A stretch of 52,877 nt of DNA from the NCBI GenBank assembly GCA_905182485.1, contig CAJJBO010000011.1, positions 1 to 52,877 on the forward strand, given 5' to 3'. The translations under genes and the position numbers were made by a program. Position 1 is the first letter of the stretch, and each line of letters opens with the position of its first letter. Under the pieces are notes generated by a model. It saw only the letters and a program-made list of their open reading frames with translations, had not been told where the DNA came from and searched no databases. Source of the stretch: an uncultured Luminiphilus sp. Lineage in GTDB: Bacteria > Pseudomonadota > Gammaproteobacteria > Pseudomonadales > Halieaceae. This document shows, piece after piece, positions 36,541 to 45,282 of this stretch.

Positions 36541-38712
36541 AGTTGGCATGCGTCTGGAGGCATTCGTGTTGCGCGTCAACAAGCCGATATCGACTGGTTT
36601 CATTACATGAAGGGTATCGCTGACAACGTTGGTTTTCACATGGAGATCATCGACGCGGCAAAGATTAAAGCACTCAATCCCTTTTACGACATCGATGGCG
36701 TCATAGCAGGTGCGTGGACATTGGACGATGGCCACGCTGATCCTTCGGGGCTGACCAACGCGATGGCCCGCGGCGCCACCGACATGGGCGTCAAAATTGT
36801 GCGCCATAACCGTGTGACGGATATTAATCGCTTGCCTTCTGGCGAGTGGGAAGTCGACACAGAGCTGGGCAAGGTCACGGCAGAGATCGTCGTTAATGCG
36901 GCGGGCAGTTTTGCTCGTCAAGTGGCGCAGATGGTCGGAGCCGATGTGCCGATTGCCAATATGGAACACCACTATATCGTCACCGGCGCGATTCAAGAGT
37001 TTATAGATCGCGATGAAGAATTCCCGGTCATGCGTGACCCCTATGCCTCGGCTTATATTCGGCAAGAACAGAAATCAGGCCTGATTGGTATTTATGAGTC
37101 CACCGGCCTGACCGAGGCCTGGGGGCCGGACGGGCTGCCGCCGTGGTCGTCGGACAGTGAGTTATTTCCTGACGATCTGGACCGATTGATGCCATGGCTT
37201 GAGCGGGCAATGAACTGTATGCCCCCGATGTTAGACGCGGGTATCAAACGCATCGTCAATGGTGCTATTCCTCATTCGGCGGATGGCCCGCCGCTGCTGG
37301 GTCCGGTTGCGGGCCTTGAGAACTTTTGGCTCTGCTGCGGCTCTTCCTTTGGTATTGCACAGGGGGCCGGGTGCGGGAAGTATCTCGCTCAGTGGATGAT
37401 CCATGGCGACGCTGAAATCAATATGACAGGTTTTGATCCTAGACGGTTTGGTGACTTTGCTGATCGGCATTACATGCGTGAAAAGGGCTTCCAAGATTAT
37501 GGTCTGACCTATGCAACACCATTACCGGGAGAAGAATTCTCGGCGGCGCGCGACTGCCGATTGAGTCCACTGCATGCCACGTTGGCAGAAAAAGGCGCGG
37601 TCTTCACGCAGACATTTGGTTGGGAGAGACCGCAATGGTTTTCCCTCGATGGCCGCGAGGAAGAATGCAGTTACCGCCGCAATAATGTATTTGATGTGGT
37701 GCGGGCCGAGTGCGAAGCGGTCAGAGATCGGGTGGGTGTGATCGATATGACCGGGTTCGCAAAATATACTGTGCGCGGCGCCGGAGCAGAGGCGTTTTTG
37801 AACCGGCTGTTAGCGAATCGCATGCCCAAACGAGACGGCGGCATGGCGTTGGCACACTTTTTATCGCGGCAGGGCCGCATATTAGGTGAGGCCACCGTCA
37901 CACGAATCGCCAATGATCATTTTTACTTGTTATCGGCCGCCAGCGCTGAGCTTCGTGATCTCGATCATTTATTGCAGCAGCGGGAGGAGGGCGAAGCGGT
38001 TGAGGTTACCAATGCCACCGAGCAGAGAGGCGTGATGGTCGTGGCTGGCCCACGCTCTCGCGAGTTACTCGCGACGCTGACCGATGCGCCGCTCGATAAC
38101 GCATCTTTTCCTTGGCGCAGCGCGCAGGAAATTGAACTCGCGGGTGTCAAGACGCTGGCATTACGGATTAACTATGTGGGGGAGTTGGGCTGGGAGCTGC
38201 ACCCGAGAATGGCGGATCTTGAGACGCTCTATGCTGCTGTGTGGGCGGCGGGTGAAGCACACGGCATTGCCAACTTTGGTTTGTACGCACTCAACAGCTT
38301 GCGCATGGAAAAAGCGTATCGCGGCTGGGGCGCCGAGCTCACTAACGAGGTCACGATGCTCGAGGCCGATATGGCGCGCTTCTTTCACTGCAAAAAAGAT
38401 GACTTTGTTGGCAAGTCAGCCACCGAAACCGGGGACACGGGGCCATTGCGGCTGGTGTATTTTTCGGTGGACGCTGTCAATGCCGATGTAAGGGGTGGCG
38501 AACCGATATTTGTCGGCGATGACTGTGTCGGTGTGACCACCTCGGGTGGCTACGGTTATGCGGTAGAGCAGAGCCTTGGCTTTGGATATGTCCCGCCGGC
38601 GCAAGCGTTGCCGGGGTCGGTATTAGAAGTGGGGCTGTTAGACGCTCGATGCCAAGCGACGGTGCTCACTGATGCGGCTTATGACCCGGCTAATCAGCGG
38701 TTAATGAGCTGA
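36538..38712 (+). pseudogene. DAO-GcvT demethylase (dimethylglycine/sarcosine dehydrogenase-like), N-terminally truncated
   Basis: The frame enters mid-domain at TGQYVSWHASGGIRVARQQ and runs 724 residues. It contains the rest of the FAD domain (DDGHADPSGLTNAMARGA, VVNAAGSFARQVAQMVGADVP, ADGPPLLGPVAGLENFWLCCG), the linker and a full GcvT domain (RINYVGELGWELHP, LYALNSLRMEKAYRGWG). About 110 N-terminal residues with the GxGxxG FAD fold are missing. A few bases upstream in another frame (QDLL) may still belong. The product could not bind FAD as it stands. The GTG at 36538 is only the first possible codon, not a credible start. Downstream, the stop overlaps the next DAO-GcvT gene by one base. Cause: deletion by mobile DNA or an assembly join. 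Confidence 0.8.
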
Positions 38713-41130
38713 TGACGACTTTACCCGATCGTTGTGAGGTCGTTGTGATTGGCGGCGGCGTGATTGGCGTGTCGGTCGCGTATCACCTTGCTGAGGCCGG
38801 TATTCAAGATGTGGTTTTGGTGGAGCGCAAAGAACTGACCAGCGGCACCACCTGGCATGCGGCTGGTTTAGTCGGACAGCTGCGCAGCTCGATCAATATG
38901 ACCAAGCTAGCACGGTACACGAGTGAATTATATCGAGGGCTAGAGGCAGAGACGGGGCAGGCGACGGGCTACCGACAGTGTGGCTCGATGTCGATTGCGG
39001 CGACTGCCGAACGCTTTGAGGAGCTCAAGCGCAGTGCCTCCATGGCCAAGGTATTTGATCTGGAGGTTAACGTGCTCTCGGTGCGCAGAGTGCCGAGCTG
39101 CTACCAGATGATTCACCGGTGTTGCATGGGGCCTTCGCTTTGCCCGTCTGAGCGGTTTCACGCGCAACGCCGTCATCAATTCACGCCAGCGTTGCATGGA
39201 TCCACAGATGCGGTTGAAATCCCGCCCCCATATTCGGTTTGCTGGCCAGATCACCGGTGTGGAAGGCTATGTAGAAAGTGCGGCAATGGGGTTGCTGGCT
39301 GGGCGTTTGGCTGCGGCGGATATTTTGGGTGTGACCCTGCCGTGAACCTGCCGCTACACGCCTGCGAACATTATTACGTGCTGTTTGAATCGGTCGCAGG
39401 ATTACACCCTGATTTACCCGTGCTCCGTGATTACGATGCCTGCACCTACTACAAATATGACGCCGGCAAACTGCTGTTAGGCGCCTTTGAGCCCAGTGCG
39501 AAGCCTTGGGGAATGGGCGGTATTTCAGAAGACTTTTCGTTTGGAGAATTTCCAGATGATTTTGATCATTTTGAGCCGATCTTAGAGGCTCATGAAACGA
39601 TTTCCTGCGCTTGAACGCGCGGGCATCCAGAAATTTTTCTGCGGTCCTGAGAGTTTCACGCCCGATGTGCGTTACCACCTTGGCGAGGCGCCGGAGCTAA
39701 AAAATTGTTTCGTAGCGGCAGGGCTCAATTCAATTGGTTTGCAGTCTGCGGGCGGAGTGGGGAAGGTGACCGCTGAATGGATCCGCGATGGGCGACCCCC
39801 GGTAGATTTATGGGAGGTGGATGTTCGGCGCAACATGCCGTTCCAGCGGAACCGGCGCTACTTGCAATCTAGAGTGGGCGAAAGTCTCGGTCTTTTATAC
39901 GCGACACACTATCCGTATCGTCAATACGAGACGGCTCGGGGCGTTCGTAAAGCCGCGATTCATGATCGATTGCGCGCCGCGGGTGCTTGCCATGGCGAAG
40001 CTTACGGCTGGGAGCGACCCAACTGGTATGCGCCGAAGGGCGTCGAGCCGGTCTATGACTATAGCTATGGCAAACAGAACTGGTTTGATCACTCCGCCGC
40101 AGAGCATCGCGCGGTGCGCGAGGACGTCGCGTTATTTGACCAATCGTCTTTCGCTAAGTTTCGCTTTGAGGGTCGCGATACCGTGGCGGTGTTAAATCGG
40201 ATCTGCGCGAATAATATTGACGTGGCGTCGGGCAGGGTCGTGTACACCCAGTGGTTGAACGAGCGCGGTGGGATTGAAGCCGATTTGACCGTGACGCGAC
40301 TGGCTGAGCACGCGTTTATGATTGTGAGTGCAGCCGAGACAGAGGTGCGGGATTTCTATTGGCTTAAGCGTCATATCCCCGACGACGCCCACTGTGTTTT
40401 GACTAATGTCACCTCGGGTATGGGCGTCATATCGATCATGGGCCCCAAGGCGCGAGATCTCTTGCAGTCCTTGACACCTGACGATATGAGCCACAAGGGC
40501 TTTCCCTTTGCCACCAGTCGCGAGATTGAATTGGGCTATGGCTATGTGCGCGCTTCGCGAATTACTTTTGTTGGTGAGTTGGGATGGGAACTCTACATTC
40601 CGACGGAGTTCATGCAGGATACCTATGACCGTATCGTGGAGGCGGGAGCTGAATGGGGCCTGGCCCATGCCGGTTACCACGCGCTGAACTCTCTCCGCAC
40701 CGAAAAAGCCTATCGTCATTGGAGCCACGATATTACTGATGAGGATTCGCCCTTGGAGGCGGGCCTCGATTTTGTCGTGAAGTGGGATAAGCCAGGCGGC
40801 TTTGTGGGTCGAGAGGCGCTACTTGAGCAACGCGAACAAGGACTATCACGCCACTTAGTCCAGCTCCGATTGAAGGACCCTGAGCCACTGATTTACCACA
40901 ATGAACCCATATGGCGTGACGGAACATTGGTGGGCCATATCACCTCGGGCGCCTACGGGCACACTCTGGGCGGTGCGGTTGGTTTGGGTTATGTCAGTGC
41001 CATCCCGGGTGACGCACCAGAAGCCGTCCTTGAGGGGACCTATGACGTGGAAGTGGCCTGCGAAAAAATCACCGCTGAGGTGTCGCTGCGGCCACTCTAC
41101 GATCCGGAGAACGCAAGAATACGCAGTTAA
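38712..41130 (+). pseudogene. DAO-GcvT demethylase (dimethylglycine/sarcosine dehydrogenase-like), disrupted FAD domain
   Basis: ATG at 38712 overlaps the previous stop. The N terminus is intact: CEVVVIGGGVIGVSVAYHL (FAD fold) and ELTSGTTWHAAGLVGQLRSS, where the conserved Trp-His binds FAD covalently in relatives. After about residue 125 (39083) the expected roughly 110 residues are replaced by unrelated sequence containing a TrmFO piece. Family sequence resumes at [16 protein letters not shown] (39341). A further indel near 39587 shifts to the frame of 39592-41130, which carries KKFFCGPESFTPD-type FAD residues and a complete GcvT domain (RITFVGELGWELYIP, HALNSLRTEKAYRHW). Total span is near normal. 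Unlikely to work as written. Confidence 0.82.
39118..39345 (+). pseudogene. TrmFO (folate/FAD tRNA m5U54 methyltransferase) C-terminal fragment
   Basis: In a frame shifted from the surrounding gene, the translation reads [16 protein letters not shown] and then [49 protein letters not shown]-x-GLLAG is the hallmark of TrmFO, which makes ribothymidine 54 with methylene-THF. Only about 70 residues of its C-terminal half are present, ending in a TGA at 39343-39345. The right junction has GTGACCCTGCCG followed at once by GTGAACCTGCCG, a near-duplicate that could mark a recombination or assembly join. TrmFO is usual in alphaproteobacteria and Firmicutes rather than gammaproteobacteria. Confidence 0.75.
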
Positions 41131-41223
41131 CAGAGCTTGAGCCGCGGTGCCTCGCTGGCGCGCAGTGTTCAGCAGCCGAAACGTCGCCAGTGCTCATACA
41201 CACGGGCGGCGCTCGATCGTGCA

Positions 41224-42768
41224 CTAAGCGCTCTGCAATAAGTCTTCAGTTATTAAATGAATGGGGAACTTGGCTCGAATCTCCGCATCGACTTCTGGGC
41301 TGATATGGCTTGGCACATAATTGGCGAGTATTTTGTCGCGAGTGCGAATGGCATTGTCGAGCGCCAGCGGCTTGTCTGATTGCTCCCACACCGTTGGACT
41401 AAATCGATTACCCACTTCGGGGTAGAGGTACTCACTTTGCATCACGGCTAAGGTGTGATCGGAACCTAAATAGTGGCCTTTTTCGCCGAGACAGACCTCT
41501 GCAAGATCAGCAAATCCCGGAACAACGTTCACCTCAATGCCGCGTACCGCGCGGAGTGTGGCGCCCAATACGTCGTTGTCGAGTAACAGGCTCTCTGGGC
41601 AGACGCCGAGTAAGCTTGAGTACATGCCGGCGGACTCATAAATGAGGTTGGCTCCGGCTAAGGCGGGCGGCATGAGAGTGTGTGCACGTTCGGCGCCGGC
41701 CTGAAAGTCGGGCATATTGGCGTCGGTCATGCCGCAAGCGGTCCCAAACGGGAGATCAAAATAAAGGCCCAGCTGCGCACAGCCGCTCGAGATCAGGCCT
41801 TGCTCGGGTGATCCGCCGCTCATTGAGCCAGTCCGTAGGTCAGAGACGAATGGCCACGTACCAATGATCGCCGGCGCGCCCGGTCGTATCGCGTTGACAT
41901 AAACAAGACCTCCCAAACACTCAGCCCATGCTTGGCTCACGGCGCCGGCAAGGGTTGCGGGTGTGGTAGCGCCTGCCTGACCTGCAGAGAGCAAGAGCAC
42001 TGGCATGCCACCCTCAACGGCGACCCGCAAACACTCCAGCGCCTCTTGCGCAAATTTCATTGGTGGAACAACAAAGCAATTTGACTGGCTAACAAAGGGA
42101 CGGGCGCGCCATTGATCTTCGCCACCGGCGACGATATGCAGCAGCTCAAGTGCTTTAGCGAGGTGATCGCAATTGCTCCAACTCGCGCCTACATGCTTGC
42201 GCGTGCCCGCAACACAACAGTAAGTGGTATTGAGGTCCATCTCGTAGGTGTTGTCGATATCCCGGAGAACACACATCCGTTGAAACATATGAATGTGCTC
42301 GCAGTTATCGGCAATACGGGCGAGATCGTAGAGGTCGCGCGTTGTCGATTCTCGGTACTGGTTGTTGACCGAGTCGGCAACCATCACGGCTGCGCCGCCG
42401 GTCGCAAAATGTACGCGCGATCCTGACAGGTCAAGATCGTGCGCAGGATCCTGAGCATGCAGCGTCAGATTACGTTTGGCGACGGTGAGCGCGTGCTCAA
42501 CGATTGACCTCGGCATTCGCAACCGGCCGTCTTCGCCGAGCACGGCGCCTACGGTCTGACACGTTTCAATGCAGTGAGGCGTGGCATCATTGAATCCTAC
42601 CTCGCTAAGAATACGGAAGACATTCTCGACAATGGCGGCCAAATCTTTATCAGAAAACGGATGGTAACGACCCCCTCGTTCACCCGGTTGGACGGGTTTC
42701 ATGTCTGGCGCTAACGGTGCTGCTCGTTGCGCTTTCCGTGCTTGCCTACCCCCTGCGCGTTTAGCCAT
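41224..42768 (-). CDS. MttB superfamily methyltransferase, non-pyrrolysine (second copy)
   Basis: A 514-residue paralogue of the first copy, clearly divergent. VFRILSEVGFNDATPHCIE, HFATGGAAVMVADSVNNQYR, TTRDLYDLARIADNCEHIH and GHYLGSDHTLAVMQSEYLYP are family blocks. There is no in-frame TAG, so no pyrrolysine. ATG at 42768 has a strong GAGAGGGAGAGA ribosome site; a frame start at 42840 would ignore it. The N terminus is a basic extension (MAKRAGGRQARKAQRA), as in the first copy. It converges on the 38712 gene and has no corrinoid gene beside it, so it presumably shares the carrier encoded at 33554-34257. Substrate unknown. Confidence 0.9.
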   Translation of the reverse strand: MAKRAGGRQARKAQRAAPLAPDMKPVQPGERGGRYHPFSDKDLAAIVENVFRILSEVGFNDATPHCIETCQTVGAVLGEDGRLRMPRSIVEHALTVAKRNLTLHAQDPAHDLDLSGSRVHFATGGAAVMVADSVNNQYRESTTRDLYDLARIADNCEHIHMFQRMCVLRDIDNTYEMDLNTTYCCVAGTRKHVGASWSNCDHLAKALELLHIVAGGEDQWRARPFVSQSNCFVVPPMKFAQEALECLRVAVEGGMPVLLLSAGQAGATTPATLAGAVSQAWAECLGGLVYVNAIRPGAPAIIGTWPFVSDLRTGSMSGGSPEQGLISSGCAQLGLYFDLPFGTACGMTDANMPDFQAGAERAHTLMPPALAGANLIYESAGMYSSLLGVCPESLLLDNDVLGATLRAVRGIEVNVVPGFADLAEVCLGEKGHYLGSDHTLAVMQSEYLYPEVGNRFSPTVWEQSDKPLALDNAIRTRDKILANYVPSHISPEVDAEIRAKFPIHLITEDLLQSA

Positions 42769-43349
42769 CTTCTGTCTCTCCCTCTCTAAAGGTGCTAGGC
42801 CGATACTACGTTGAGTCGTCATTGCCACCGGGCTGCACAAATGCGGACAGCCTTGCGCTGTCTCGCTTTATTTTGCGCATTATTAGCCGACAAAGTAGAC
42901 GCCCGCAAGGCCTTAAATGCGCCAGTCAAAGACGCGGTGTATCAATGAGCGGTTTGGCTCAGGAGCCAGCAGTCTCGAGTGGTTTTAGCGGCTCTACAGG
43001 CGGCGCTAGAGGCTATTACGGTGTCCGCGGGGCAACGACCTTTCAACCTTCGGCAGATCTTCGGTGGGCGGCAGTACTGGGCCTGCCGTTGGCATAGACT
43101 GACGGCTTGATCACGCTCGCACAGTGCGCTTTGTCTGTCACATCACTGCGATGCGTGGTGTAGTCAAAGAGGTGTATCTAAAGCGCGATAACATTGGCGG
43201 CGCTGGCCATGGTTTCGGTCCCTAGCACGCACACGCCGCCTGCAATCAGTATTACTGTCATTTAGGGGAGGCAATCAGTCGATAATCGACGCAACTCGCT
43301 GAATCTTCCGCTAAACTTTCGTTATCGTTACGAATGACAGAGGTGTGCC
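42769..43349. other. Divergent intergenic region
   Basis: About 580 bases between the second MttB copy (minus) and a small plus-strand gene. It should contain both promoters. A plus frame (42792-43097) has no ribosome site and a composition unlike the neighbours, so I did not call it. I see no other structure. Confidence 0.45.
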
Positions 43350-43508
43350 ATGTCGACAGAACAAGCGCTGAAAGAGGTTGCCGAGTTGCTTCATGAGTTG
43401 AAGCTAGAGCTAGTCGCCGAAATGGATTACGCGTCGCTAGAGCTTCAAGTAGAGGCCATTATTGATAAGGTTTACGCGCTCTCTGAGGACCCTGAAGACG
43501 CTGAGTAA
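43350..43508 (+). CDS. Small acidic helical protein
   Basis: A 52-residue frame, ATG at 43350 preceded by AGAGGTG, reading MSTEQALKEVAELLHELK and ending SEDPEDAE. Leu, Ile and Val recur at heptad-like spacing, suggesting one or two amphipathic helices, with an acidic tail. I know no family. Good codon periodicity and ribosome site support it, though it is short. It lies 85 bases before the ABM-like gene on the same strand. Confidence 0.5.
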   Translation: MSTEQALKEVAELLHELKLELVAEMDYASLELQVEAIIDKVYALSEDPEDAE

Positions 43509-43593
43509 GCTAGCCCCGACAGCCTAGCGGCATCAATGTGGTGGCGCTGTTATGAATCGACACCATGATGAACCCTAAGTAAGGGGGACCGCG

Positions 43594-43893
43594 ATGACAG
43601 TCAGCGTGTTACTAGAGGGGTTCTTAAAGGGAGGAGAGTGGGATGGATTTACCGCATTGCTGACCGATAAGTTCAAAGTGACTAAAACCTTTGATGGCTT
43701 TCAGACAATAGACCTGACCTACAACGTGGAAGACCCCAGCAATTGGGTGATCACTGAGCGCTGGGATTCCAAAGAGGAGTATCAAAAATACTTACAGTTC
43801 AGGCAAGAGGACGGCACCTTGGACGAAGTTGCATCGGTTTGCACAGGTGCGCCGTCAGTCAGGATTTTCGATATCGTAGAGACTGCGTCATAG
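43594..43893 (+). CDS. ABM-like dimeric alpha/beta-barrel protein
   Basis: A 99-residue protein with ATG at 43594 after AGGGGGAC. It has a ferredoxin-like beta-alpha-beta layout: TVSVLLEGFLK, then LLTDKFKVTKTFDGFQTIDLTYN, then WVITERWDSKEEYQKYLQFRQ. The E-R-W-(D/E)-S-x-E-x-(F/Y) pattern is typical of antibiotic biosynthesis monooxygenase-like (ABM) domains, which act as small oxygenases or haem-degrading enzymes or have no known activity. No haem ligand is obvious. Function unknown. Confidence 0.65.
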   Translation: MTVSVLLEGFLKGGEWDGFTALLTDKFKVTKTFDGFQTIDLTYNVEDPSNWVITERWDSKEEYQKYLQFRQEDGTLDEVASVCTGAPSVRIFDIVETAS

Positions 43894-44067
43894 GATCGAG
43901 GGTTCCGTCAGGCAGAGGAAAAAAGATGAGGCCTTCTGCAGTCTACAGCGGGCCTAAATCTCCAAAAGCATCAGGTCAAAAGCAAAAAAACTAACAGGTC
44001 ATCGACTGAGAGCGACAACGGGTTGTCTGATTGCGTCGGAAGTGCCTTGCGTGGAGCCGCTCTGTAT

Positions 44068-44088
44068 ACGCACCGTGGGGCAGACGGT
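44068..44088 (+). repeat. Direct repeat, copy 1
   Basis: CGCACCGTGGGGCAGACGGT here recurs with one mismatch at 46570-46589. The pair brackets the MetF-like and tail-fibre genes. It may mark a duplication or an insertion boundary. Confidence 0.5.
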
Positions 44089-44187
44089 AGGATTCGCCCA
44101 AATTCAACAGGCTGCAGGCGCATTGTCTGGTTTCTATAAGACTGGTTTGCATCACAATTGCGGCGCTAGAAGGGTAGGGTTGGTTTC

Positions 44188-45039
44188 ATGACAGCAAGCG
44201 TTTTAGAGGGCTTTTCAATAGAGGTCATGCCTCGGACTTTGGCCAAGATTGACAATTTGGAAACGCTATTCCCACCCGGTACGCGAGTGTATCTGGCACA
44301 CATTGAGGGTGTCGATTTTCAAGACATGCTGACGGCGGCGGTCAGACTGATGAAATCCGGTTATCAAGTCATGCCTCACTTCCCTGCTCGATTGATGAAG
44401 GACGTGAGTACCCTGGAAAACTGGATTCAATCTTATGCTGGTGAAGCGGGTATATCCGAGGCTTTGTTGCTGGCGGGGAGCCCGAGAGCACCTCAAGGCG
44501 CCCTGTCTGATTCGATGCAGCTGCTTGAAACGGGATTATTCGATAAATATCACTTCAAGCGTTTTCATGTCGCAGGGCATCCTGAAGGCAATAAAGATAT
44601 TGATGCGGGCACTTCTGGTGATCCGCTCGGTGATGCGCTGAGGTGGAAGCAGGCATTCTCGAGTCAAACTAGCGCGGAAATGGCAATCGTCACCCAATTT
44701 TCGTTCAGTGCAACGGCCGTATACGAATGGGCTGCTGCGCTAAAAGGTGCCGGTATTTCCCTGCCCATACACATTGGTATTGCAGGTCCCACAAAGTTGC
44801 AGACGCTTATTAAATTTGCGATTTCATGCGGTGTTGGTCCTTCCCTCAAAGTGCTGCAGAAACGAGCCAAAGATATTTCGAAATTACTTTTACCTTATGA
44901 GCCCTTTGAGATAGTTAGCGATCTCGAACTCATGCTGAAAAATGACGATAAAACGAATATCTCACAGGTGCACGTGTTCCCACTGGGTGGTATTCAGAAA
45001 TCTGCAGATTGGCTGTCTGCTGAGCTCCAGTCAGCGTGA
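44188..45039 (+). CDS. Methylenetetrahydrofolate reductase-like protein
   Basis: A 283-residue protein with the layout of a MetF-type FAD barrel: FSIEVMPRTLAKI with the first-strand Glu, then TRVYLAHIEGVDFQDMLTAAVRL, VMPHFPARLMK, EALLLAGSPRAP, FHVAGHPEGN, VTQFSFSATAVYEW, and LPIHIGIAGP. The HPEG and TQFSF motifs are diagnostic of MetF folds. It is divergent from housekeeping MetF. Methyl-THF formed by the corrinoid system must be oxidised to methylene-THF to feed the oxidative branch, and this protein is the only candidate in the window (inference). Similar dedicated MetF proteins occur in chloromethane and methylamine degraders. Frame intact; ATG at 44188 with a weak ribosome site. Confidence 0.82.
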   Translation: MTASVLEGFSIEVMPRTLAKIDNLETLFPPGTRVYLAHIEGVDFQDMLTAAVRLMKSGYQVMPHFPARLMKDVSTLENWIQSYAGEAGISEALLLAGSPRAPQGALSDSMQLLETGLFDKYHFKRFHVAGHPEGNKDIDAGTSGDPLGDALRWKQAFSSQTSAEMAIVTQFSFSATAVYEWAAALKGAGISLPIHIGIAGPTKLQTLIKFAISCGVGPSLKVLQKRAKDISKLLLPYEPFEIVSDLELMLKNDDKTNISQVHVFPLGGIQKSADWLSAELQSA

Positions 45040-45282
45040 GAGGTCTATCGCTGCTGGCAGATCTTATGTTCTCTCGCCTGAGTCAATTTCGACTCTCAAG
45101 TACTTGGCCTCGTCTGGGATTCCAGAGGGCCGCTCGTCGGCATGGGCTAGTGGAAGCCACAGCAAAGAGATGATAGTTGCCGCCACTGCTGGGTTGAATG
45201 TTATTTGTACTGGTGGGGCTTCACATGTACTGTCCACGATCCTGTAATCACTAAACACATCTTCTGACCTCTGGAGCCTTCC

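Noticed and set aside
36318-36623. Plus-strand 101-codon gene before the truncated DAO-GcvT gene
   Set aside because: Ser/Cys/Arg-rich composition of an antisense shadow; the minus strand reads better, and the frame runs into the DAO-GcvT coding region in the wrong phase.
34276-42768. Pyrrolysine-containing MttB
   Set aside because: Both MttB homologues are open from start to stop with no internal TAG, and no pyl genes are visible.
44942-45258. Short genes on either strand after the MetF-like gene
   Set aside because: No ribosome site, and the plus frame overlaps the MetF-like gene; no recognisable family.
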